Part shown: piece after piece, positions 21,780-32,898 of the stretch | Layout of the letters: the number at the start of each line of letters is the position of its first letter | How positions within the stretch are numbered: the stretch's first letter is position 1 | Assembly (NCBI GenBank): GCA_015143295.1 | Contig: CM026561.1 | Span: 37,886,875-37,950,874 of the forward strand | From: Tetracentron sinense | Taxonomy: Eukaryota > Streptophyta > Magnoliopsida > Trochodendrales > Trochodendraceae | Reading direction: 5' to 3' | Length of the DNA: 64,000 nt | Made by a program: the position numbers and the translations under genes | Notes under the pieces: model-generated | What the model was told of the DNA's origin: nothing | Databases searched by the model: none | The model's input: only the letters and a program-made list of their open reading frames with translations

Positions 21780-24700
21780 CTAGGAAAAATGTAATTTCAG
21801 CAAGAATGAGAAACTGAAATCTAAAAATTAAGGCCGAATGTAAGAAAAAACATGGAAAATTGATACTTCTGTTAAACACCCCAGACCTTTTGGGAATTGC
21901 ATCTGCAAATTTTGGTTCCATGTCAGTTGTGCCAGCTTCTTTGGAACTTGTCTTGCCATGACGATACTGCAATGGAGATACACATAGCACAAAGTATTAT
22001 AGCATCATGCAGGGGCATTCAGGCAAGTATATGAGGATATGATTCTCCACCACCCGGCATAATCAAAGCATCCAGGAAAATGAGAGTTACCAAGCAGAGA
22101 CGTAGATTAGTCATCCAAATTTTATTTTGTTACTAAATTTAATTTTTTTTAAGAATTCATATATTATTGAAAATAAAGGCTAAAATTTATAAATAAAGCA
22201 AATATAAGACGAGTGTCATTGAAACAAAGGAGAGCATAGTTTAGAACTATAGGGAAGTTTAAAATGGCAAGTAAACATGAAAAAATGAAATAAAGTTGGA
22301 GGCTTAGAGGAGAGAGAGAGAGAGAGAGAGAGACTATAGTGAAGTAATAAATGACAAATAAACATGAAAAAGCCAAAAAAAATCAGTGGATGTGCCAAAA
22401 AAAGAAAAGGAGAGAGAGATTAACAAAATCATGTTCTAGATACTAATGCTCTGCAGTCCTCCCACTTATTCATTTGGAAGATTTAACAATGAAAATAGAT
22501 GTCGAGTGCCTGATCTAATTGATCAGATCATGTAGTAACAAGGTTCTAATTGCTCGGATCATGTACGAACAAAGTTCAAGTCTAACGGTCTGTTAGGATG
22601 CCTCAGCAAGGACCCTCCAAGTTATCTTAAGTTCGTCCAAATCTCTAACCTTTCCACAATACCACTGAAGATATTTAAGATACATTGATACCCAATTTTG
22701 TGCGAGTGTGCTTGTGTATATATAATTTATATACAACATGAGAACCTTCAAAGGGAAAAAAAATTCAATGCCAAAAAAACATCAACCTAGCTATTACAAA
22801 ACCTAAATCCTTAAATTTCTACTTTAAGTATTTTAAACAGTGTTTTAAACGGGGTGTGAGGTTTACACCTCAAGGCGAGGCTTAAGGAAAACGCCTTGAG
22901 GCTTAATTTTAAGGCTTAAATCTCATGATGTTCACGCCTCAAAGCATGAAGCTCAAATGAGGAACACGCCTTGAGGCTCACTTTATGTCTATATATTACG
23001 CCTCGTACATTGACTAAAATTAGTGTTTTAGCCACATAACTAAGACTTAAACATTGTTTTTTATTTTAAATTTGTTATTTGTTTCAACTTATAACAAATA
23101 ACACTTTATTTATTTCAAACAAGACATTGAAAATGAGGATATTGGTTTCAAATAATACTTAATTTATTATGTTTAACGTATTTAGGCTTTTAAAACCATT
23201 TGAGTCTAATTCTCACTAATTTCCCTATTAGAAATTGCAATAAATTAGAGTCACTTGCCTACAATGTAGTTCATGACTTATTTGCAATTTTTTACTAAAA
23301 TTCTAAAACCACCACAGAAATTAATGATTGAACATAATCTTCAATATGTATATGAACAAAAAAGTAAATCTAAATTTTAGAATTTGCTTGCCCTTCTTAT
23401 ATTTATTTTTTTGACAGTTAAATAATTTATATAGTATCTTCCATGCGTACATGCAAGCACACACACATGTACATGAATACACATATATGTATGCATACAT
23501 CTCTCTCTCTCTATATATACATATATATATACACATACTATAATCTTTTATTAACCTTTTATATACTTTTGTAATTCCTCTTATATTTTATCTATTTGTT
23601 AAAAAGAGAGAGAATGAAGCTTTCTTGTGAGGCTTAAGTCTCACGTCTTTAGGCTTACGTCTCACACTTCTAGAGGTTCTAACGCCTCGCCTCACGCCTT
23701 CACGTTTTAAAACATTTGTTTTTACTATACGTTATATGACCTAACTTAACTTTAATTATCTGAAGAAGAAAATCCGATACGGGGTTCGAATCCCTCCTCA
23801 CCCACAACTGGCCCAAAATGGGACAGCGGACCCAAAGCTACGGGACTTGGATGTAGGTCTTTTATCGATGCCGAAAGAAGTAATCGAATAGTACATCCAT
23901 TAATACTACTATGAGGAGATTTCAGGACCTATTCCCTCAACCTAACAGCCCCCCATCATAGTTACACACTTAGCACGCATTCATGGGGGCAAGCTTAACA
24001 TTTGATGGATCCTACAAGGAAATCTGCTATGCATACTGACGTGTTCAGATGCCCACAACCATCTTTTCAAGAGAGTTTTCTGCAGACAATTTACCATTTT
24101 CTGATTGCCCAATATTGTTCATAGTGAGATATTTGACCAAGGGCAAAAAAGCAAAATCACCATTCATGCTTCACAGTTCACTTGGATTGTGTATTTATTC
24201 AGAATTTTTTAATACGGTAACACATTTTCAAAGGTAAACATAGAATAATTGTACAAAAGAAAAAAAATCTATCTATATTATTTAACTGAAAATGTTCATT
24301 GACAAACCAAAAATCAGGTCTCAAGTCCAACTAATTCAGTTAGAAACTTCGAACTGTCAAAGGTTGTATTTGAACATTACAGCAAGAAGCCTCTGTAAAG
24401 ATATAAGAATCTGATAAAAAGGAAAGAAATAAACCAGAGAATAATACAAGAGAAGGGGAAGAAGGGGGGGAGCGTAAACCCTGAAAGGTGGAGACATATT
24501 TTCTCCACCTCAACAACTAGGGAAAGTGCAAGCAAAAAAAGAAAGGAAAGGAGAGGGAAAGAAACAAAGACTAGTCTGACACAGAAATGGAAGCTTAAAT
24601 CCACCCAAAACGACACAACAATGTCGATTTCCTTGTAACAGCTTGAACAATCGACGCAGGCAAGGGTTTTGAGACAAATAGCCCAACAGAATGGAAATAA

Positions 24701-27700
24701 AAAGGATACTTTTAGATCATGATTCATAGGAAGTAATCCAAAAGATCTACTTGACCTCATTTATATTTCAACTTAAGAATGCGCGAGCACTGATATTCGA
24801 GCGGGATGGATGGGTCTAACATCTTGTTTTCAGCGCGGTCTAACATCCAGTTTACATGGTATAAAAGACTTCAATCTGGCCAGGACACATGTTTATGAAT
24901 CTGACGACCCACGACAAACCTAGTAAGTGTTCAACCAAGATTTAGTCAAGTATGTTTTCTGACATTGGCGTATAATAAAAATATGTTACCTCCAAAACAG
25001 ACTTGATGAACCCCCTGTATTTCTCTGGCACAACTGATTCAACAGAAGCAGAACCACATTTACGTATCATGATTTCTAGTATAACTGTGACCTGTAGTTG
25101 CAATAAATTTGCACATTTATTAAGAATTTTTCACGAAATTTATAAAACAGATATAAGTTTGTAATAACAAAAGTTCATCCCAGAACTGCACGTGCCTTTT
25201 CTCTGAAATGATTTCTTGAGACAGGCGACCATGGAAGAATTCCGTTTACAATATCAGGAAGAAGATTCTGCAGGTCTTTTGCTTGTAAGCAGGATACCAA
25301 AACTTTTATGAAGCCTAAAACAGCCTGTTACATGCATAATAATTAATCCATGAAGACTACAAGTAACATAGAAAATAATGAGATGGGTTAAGAGTTGGGG
25401 GCTCGCTCACTTTTATAACTTCCGCGCCTTTGTTTTGCAGCAAAACTAAAACAGAGGGTACCAGATTAGGTACAGAAAAACAGACATCAGTGTCCTTGTA
25501 TATCAGCAAAGAAAGTGCAGCAACTGCTCCACTCATTACGTGAGGAGATGCACCGGAAAGATATCCCATTATCTAGCCCATTATGCAACATGAAAATAGA
25601 GTTGATCAAAATAAAGCAGGAGAATAAACTCATCATAGCCAGTTGTCTAACAAGGGTACATAAAATTTCTTAAGACTAAGAGGAATAAAAAACTTAAATA
25701 AATTACTTTCATGCTGCACAGAAATTGTTTTCAATAATTTGGGTAAGGTTTCCTGTCGCATGGTATTCTTTGGATATAACACAGTATAAATTTGTTTTCA
25801 ATTATATGGATAAGATTACATATACAGTTAGCAAATAACAATATAGGAGCATGATATGTCGTGTCTGTCAGGATCAACATGTTCGCAAGGTTTTAAATGC
25901 TGACATTTGGGGATATATCACAGTTTCAAATTTGGATATATCATGGGGTATTGCAAGATAATATCGAAAAAAAAAAAGATAATATCGAAATGGTGGATTA
26001 TTTTCCCGTTCAAGAAAAAATTGAATATTCGAGTGAAACTTCAGGAAACTGACATTAATGCACACATAATTAGAAGGGGGCAAAGAAATGCACTGACGTT
26101 GCCTTCTCAATGGAGTGGGGGTTTATCTCGGGATTTTTCGAGAACTCTTCTTGTCCACTGGTACTTATGTACTGATATCCTGTCCTTGTTATTAGATGGG
26201 TGCTCGATCAGGCCTGACTTCGACGAGCTAGGGTTTTCTGCTTTCTTTGCTTCTCAATAGAGTTTTGTGAAATGCAATTTTCTGTTTTCTTTTACTTTCT
26301 TGGTCGTTCACCTCTTGGTGAACTTCAATGTTTCTTTTTTTATCATTACATTATTTGTTTATCGATCAAACGAAAAAAAAGGGACTACTAGCAATATATG
26401 ATATTTTGTTATGAATATAACATATACACATGATTTTCGCTCTTTTTATTTGATATCCCTAGATCATAAGCGTCAGTGGCTTCTATGTTTGAAAGGAGGA
26501 CTGCCTCGGTAATCTAGGTCCCACGGTTCAAGCGTACTTTGAATGATTGGGAAGTGAGTGTTTTTGTTAGGCTCATTTCTAGGTTGGAAACTATTCAGTT
26601 TTGTCCTCTTGGGATAGCCGAGTTTGGTCTAGTGACAACAAAGGTCGGTTTACAATGAGGTCCTTTTTACAGGCGTTGAACTCTGGTAGCTATCCTATAT
26701 TTCCTCGGCAGATTGTGTGGCACGTTGGTGTACCTTCGAATGTATCATTTTTCCTGTGGACAACATTTCTAGACAAGATCCCAACTCTGGATCATTTCAA
26801 AAGTATAGTTGGAGTCTACCGAACCGCTGTTATTTGTGCTTGGTAGATGAGGAATCTGTTGATCACTTGCTCTTGCATTGCTCCTTTGCAAGGAGCCTCT
26901 GGTATTATTTTATTTCCCAAATTAGCATCGCCTGGATTTTTCGCTGTTCCTTCTAGGACTTTTTATCTTGTTGGCATTCAGTCTCATTGGATTGCTCTCT
27001 GAATATTCATTGGGCTCTTTGGCAGGAGAGGTATAGGTGTGTTTTTGAAGATTCTTCGCTACCATTAGAGAGAGTTTATGCTAATACGCGTTCTATGTTG
27101 CCAGAATGGGTATCTTTCAGAAATGATGTTGGGAAGCTGCAAATTGATGAGCTTATTTCATAGTTTGGGCGATACATTGTTTATTTGTTTCCCCTCTTTG
27201 GTTTTTGTCTTGGTTTCTTTTCTTTGCTTTAGGTTCACTTTTTGTGAATCTATATCTTGTTATTGCTCTTTTTCATTATATGATATTGCAGTTACCGATT
27301 AAAAAAAAAAATGTCAATCACAATGAAAATAGAGTCAACTCCATGTTTGGTTCGGGGCAGCCCAAGGACAAAATCCATGGCGATATCTTTCCATGGAGCT
27401 GCTGGTATAGGTAAAGGCCGATATAGGCCAATATTTTGGGTCTGCCCTATAGTAAATTGACACCCAATGCAATGTTACACAAAACTTCCAACATCACGCT
27501 TTAAAGAGGGCCAACAGTATTGTTGTCTCACAAAGCTTCAATTTGTCTCTACCAAAATGCCCACCAAGTCCACCACCATGTAATTCAGCCATGAGATGTA
27601 AGCGTGAAGAGCTAACGGAAATACAATCATACTATAAGAACTTTTTTGTCCTTTATGAATTGCTGCCTAAACCTGGAAAAAGAATGGGTCCATCTCATAA

Positions 27701-30700
27701 TGCTCTAGCAAGGGGTTGTCTCACCAAGGCTTCAAATTCCCTATGTGTTGTATCTACACACCTATACTATCCTAAATTGTGAACTTTTCTTGTCCCTTGC
27801 TGCCTTCATCTCTACGATGATTTAAACAATCAAAATAGCTACTTTTTACTTTAAAATTCCACTAATTGATCATTCTTTTGACATAATGATGGAATTTTTC
27901 ATAAAGTGATTTGAGAGATGTAGAGCCCCGAATTTATCATTCATGACATTTGTGTTAATTATTAAATTCTATAGAAATATATGTTTAATTTTAATGTGAT
28001 TAAGCCTATAAAAGTAATGTGAAACGTATGTATTTTAAAACACAAATAAATCACTCAATTTAAGTTGTTTTTATAATTAAATTGCATGAAAAGAAAGATA
28101 GTCAAAAAACGTCGATTTTTAAGTTGTTTTTAGAATTAAATTGCATTGGCCGATCGATCGCCCACCGGCGGCGACGATCAATTGCCCCTCAACGGTGATC
28201 GATTGCCCAAAACGCCGATTTTTCTCGAGTTTGCGCAATTTTTCGATTTTTGAGTCCTTAGAGCCCCCAACACTATAAATAACTCTTATGTTCGTGGGTT
28301 GAGGGTTTCTAAGGCTTTCTAAATCAAAAAGAGAGAAAAAGAGTTATTTTGAGAGATCTAAGAGGAGAAATTAAAGGTTTTGCAATGAGAATGGCGTAAA
28401 GACTTAGATCGATCATATTCGCAAGCGCTTGATCATAGGGAAGCGATCAGGAGAGGTAAATATAGTTTCTTTCCAACCAATATGATGATTTTTAATATAA
28501 ACAAGGAGAAATAGTTTGATTTAAAGAAAGAAATAAGGTCAAACATATTATTTTATGAATCCCTTATGAAAATTGTTTATGAATTTAAGAGATCTTCTTA
28601 TGATCTTAATATGTAAATCAACAAGGGGAAAGGGAAAAATTGTGTAGTTTATGCATGGTGGATGATGGAGGGGATGATTCTTAGATTTGATGGAATAAAT
28701 ATGAGTTTGATTTGAAATTGTGATGTGTTATAAAACTAGGGTTTTATGGGATTGATTTTATCAAAATTATATACCGAGAATTGATGCATGATTAATAGAA
28801 TTGTTTCATTATTTTATTATTAAAAACCTAATAGGGCATATTTTTATATTGATCAATTATGAGAAATTGCATACGCTTAAATTAATGTATGATTGACAAA
28901 TTACATGATGATAGATGTTGATTAAATCAAACCTGAATTATGGTTGTATGACTTAGGGGTATTATCATGGCAGCGTTAGTCGTTAGGATGAGTTTTCGAG
29001 AGCCCTTACCAATAATTCTAGGTGCAATTTAATTAATGACTATTATTATTTCACTTACACTCATTTTTTTTATCATAAGTATTATATAAGTATACGAGCA
29101 CACGAGCATGACTGTATGATTGGGTTTTGCAGTGCCCGAGTACCAATAAGCCTAAGATCAAGGCAAGACACGCCGTATGCACCGGATAATGTGCAGATAA
29201 GTCATATACACCGGACAATGTGTAGACAAGCCGTATAGACCGGATGATGTGTAGACAAGCCGTATGCACCGGATAATGTGTAAACAATGTGGTACCTCGG
29301 TAAGTAGGGTATATGTTAGTCTCTATCGAATATATGGGGTAGAGTTATTTTAAGTTATTGCACAGTGCATGTTGTTGTATACACTCACGAATAAGAAAGA
29401 CAAGTAAGATAAATAAGAAAGATAAGTACAAACGAGCACGTATAAGAATTGATTTGAAATTATGGTTCCGCACTCTGATTTGTTTATAGGCTTACATGTA
29501 CTGTTAAATCATGATTTATGTTTTATATTAATATTGTTACTAGGAGTGTACATACGCGAAGTAACTTGTTACTCAACCGATGACTTTGTTGTCGGCAGGT
29601 TCTAGGTTTGATATTTGTCCACCACGACCTTGGGAAGAGGAAGAATATGAAGAGGAAGAAGAAGATCCAGCAGGAGATTACCCCGAGGGTGAATGGAATC
29701 TAGATCGTTGCCCATTATCTGAAAATTAAATTATCAGTATTTAGATTTGGAGTTCAAGACATTGTAATAGATTTAATCTTGGATTTATGGTTAGGTTGGA
29801 TTGATGGTTGAGAATCATGATGATGATTCGAATTATTTAATATATTTTAGTTTTAATTTGAGATATCATATTTGATTATGATTAATTGAAGAAAAATTTT
29901 CAGGTTCATATTTTAGATTGCCTTAAAAGCTTTATGACAAGATATTATTATGGTTTGATGATCATTATCTTCTAGCTCCAAGGAGTTCTCAAGCATCATT
30001 TGCTTACATCTTGACATTCGATTCAATGGTGTAAATCACCTTTGGAGTTCATATACTTAGGTTTGCAAAGAAACTAGATAATTAACTTGTACCTTCGTAA
30101 TAGTAGACGCCAATGTTTTAAAACACTAAGGCGTGAGGCTAGGCATTCCACTTGTCTAAGGCATGAGGAGTAAGCCTCGAGGCTTAAGGCGTAAGCCTTT
30201 TGGAATTTGATTTTCTAATAATCAAATAATCTTAAAATAAAGGAAAGTTAAATGATTGTATCATTAATCAACCTACAAAGCCTAGGATCACTTGTATGAT
30301 GTATCAAATGATTGTATCATTAATCAACGGCCAGTACATTAAGTTTTTAAAAAATACATTAAGTTGTTTAATTGTAATCAATAGCTTGTATCAACCATCA
30401 ACGGCCAGTATTAAGTTAAAAATAAACCCACAACATCATGCACAAGTTCAATTTAAACCCAACTACCCAACTACCCAACTACCCAACTACCCAAGTTCAA
30501 CTTAAACCTACGTATAAGGTTACTTGATCTCCTCTGTCAGGAAGACTAAAAAGGAAGGAAAAGACGGAGGGGAAAGCGTGGGTGGAAGAAAAACATGTAT
30601 ATTTATACCTCTATTTTTTTTATTCTTCTCCTCTGTCTGTTTCTTTTTTTTTAAAATGGCACAATCCAGCCAAGAGAGGAAAAGGAAAAGAGAGAAAGAG

Positions 30701-32850
30701 AATGAGTCGAGAGCGGGTTGAAGACGAACCAGATTTGCTGATCTTCTTCATCCTCCTTTCTTCTTCTTCTCTTCTATTTGTCAGTTTTTTTTTAATGTCA
30801 GTGTCCCAAAGGGAAAAAAGAAAAAGAAAAAAGAGGGAATGAGGGAGGGGGTTGAAGACGAACCAGATTTGCTAGTTCTTCTTCCTCCTTTCTTCTTCTT
30901 CTCCTCTGATTTTTGTTTTTCAAATATCCAGTAAATTCGTAACATGGAAGAAAAAAAAGAGGATAGCAGAGAGAGAGAGAAAGAGAGAGAGAGAGGCAGG
31001 AGGGATTGAATACGTACCTTATTCTTCTTCATCCTCCTTCTCTGTTTTTTTTTTCAACATGCAGTATGCACATCTTTTTTTTTCTTCTTTTTTTTTTTTA
31101 TGGAGCACAGTCGTCTTTTGAGAGAGAGGAGAAGAGGGGTTGCAAATCTCATCTTTGGGTAGCACCGTAGAACTGAAGACGTCTTTCAGTAAAAGCGTCT
31201 GATTTTATATTTTTTCAATGGAAGAAAAGGACACTGGTTTCTAAAAGACAGAAGAGAGTCTTTTATATAGCGTACCATAAAAATAAAGTAGCGGTTAATG
31301 GCGTACACCTCTCTAGGTGCGTATGCCTTGTCTCACGCTTTCTCCCAAAAACATACGCTACTCATTCCCCAACGCTTTTTAATTACGCTTTATAGCGTTT
31401 TGTGAACGCCTGGCTATGAGGGGCGCCTCAAGGCATACGCCTCTAGTGCTTTTTAAAACACTGGTAGACGCTACTCACTTTCAATAATTTTACATTAGGT
31501 TTGTACATGATCCAAAGAGGCAAATAGATACAATAATACATTATATCAGAGAACACTTTGGTTATGCCTATTTGTGAATGTAAAAGTAGCTATTTAACTC
31601 AAAATAAAAATCTCCAAAGCATAGCGGCTATACTTATTTCATAATTAATTGCATATATTTGCTTTTCCCCAGCTATAGTCGATGAATGACTACATAGGCA
31701 ATCAACTTTACAAGAAGCTCAGGGAGTTTGTTTACCTACTATTGTTATGACTACCATTGTGTTTTCCATTATCTTCTAGTGCACTTTGTGTTCTACATAT
31801 TCAACCTAAGTCACGAGTCACGACTGATTAATGATGAAGAGAAATTAATAACAGTAAAAAATTGGAATATTACGTAGAAATAATGTGGACTAAAAAATAT
31901 TATCCCAATATGCCACATAAATGTATTATTGGGGCAAGTAAGAGAAGAGATATAGTTACCATAGTAAGAAGTCGTTGATGAGATCCATCAGAACTGATAA
32001 ATGTTGCGTTTTTCAAGCTGGAATTAATGATGAGCAATATATCGTAAGCTGCTTTTCTAGGTTCTTCCTTAGACTGCGTAGTCACAAAAGTAAACATCTT
32101 ATTAGCATAGGTAATAGCAATCATTTACTTCACGCGGATAATTAATGCAAAGACATGTACTACACATAGCAACAGGATATGTTGTTGTCCAATACCATAT
32201 CCAGTAAAAACAAAAGCATAGTTAACAAAATTTAGATTCAATTGCAAAGCTTATTAGAAACAACTGACACGGCAAACCTCAATCCTACTTAAAGAGCAGG
32301 CAAAAACTAAATAAAGAGTGAATCCCAATTTAGCAACAAAGATATATGCTTTTGAGAGGAACAATGCAACTTTCAGATGATCAAAGGGTACTCCCAAGAG
32401 GAGAAATAATCCATATGGAAGTACAACAAGTCCAACAGAAAAGCTGTCAGTAACTTCCCCACACTACCTACAAGGCTACAAATAGAAGCTCTCAATCTGC
32501 TCAAATCAGGACCATCAGCCTAAACCCAAATGCAAGTAAGCCATCCACTGGTTTATTTGAAATTGAGTCTCAATAGCCTTAATAATTACCAATTAAACAA
32601 TAGTTAATAGAACTCAACCAAATAATACTAATAATAATTGAAAAATATGTGAAACAAACCAAATAGATACTTAATGTGGTTGTTAAAGGAGTCGCCTACG
32701 CGACCAAGCGCTCAGTTGGGCCTAGGCCATTCTTTCAAAAAATTATTTTAGCTTCAAAAACTTCAAAACCTTATAAATCCCTATTTGAAGGGGTATTTAA
32801 TAATTTTTATATATTCAAGCCCTTACAAAAAGAAAATTTTATGGCATAAA

Positions 32851-32898
<48 letters not shown>

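Larger units (their letters stand above)
21967..24989 (-). other. RRP12-like 3.0-kb intron
   Basis: Contains a (GA)n run at 22311-22332, the element at about 22843-23725, an organelle-like stretch at about 23765-23945, and a T/C-rich frame at 24377-24760 on the minus strand that does not fit the protein between its neighbours and is taken as non-coding. Confidence 0.6.
27919..29950 (+). mobile_element. Gypsy LTR copy B (3' end eroded)
   Basis: Starts TGTAGAGCCCCG. A palindrome cluster lies at 28149-28218, a TATA box (CTATAAATAAC) at 28273, a GATC hairpin at 28431-28448, a donor-like GAGAG/GTAAAT at 28455/28456, a 4 x 30-bp tandem repeat at 29174-29289, an acceptor-like CGGCAG at 29598, and an acidic 40-codon frame at 29607-29729. 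It shares this order with copies A (35236-37502) and C (61070-63569). No CA terminus is recognisable, so the end is approximate. No partner LTR or internal region is attached. Confidence 0.68.
25573..31959 (-). other. RRP12-like 6.4-kb intron
   Basis: Holds two L1 3'-end fragments, a minus-strand gypsy integrase fragment, a gypsy LTR and a 1.35-kb hAT element, each listed separately. 25573-26090 and 31470-31950 show nothing recognisable. Confidence 0.6.

Noticed and set aside
22843-23725. Target duplication for this element
   Set aside because: The eight bases on each side do not match. Only the ends are family-like.
24377-24760. 127-residue minus-strand frame in the RRP12-like gene
   Set aside because: The exons on either side join directly in phase (VLE to YRHGK), leaving no place for it. 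It is rich in Phe, Leu and Cys with no family similarity.
29174-29289. CRISPR-like array
   Set aside because: Units are adjacent 30-bp tandem repeats without unique spacers, in a plant LTR.
30524-31032. Several overlapping basic or Ser/Phe-rich frames
   Set aside because: They come from GA/CT-rich low-complexity sequence inside a hAT element.
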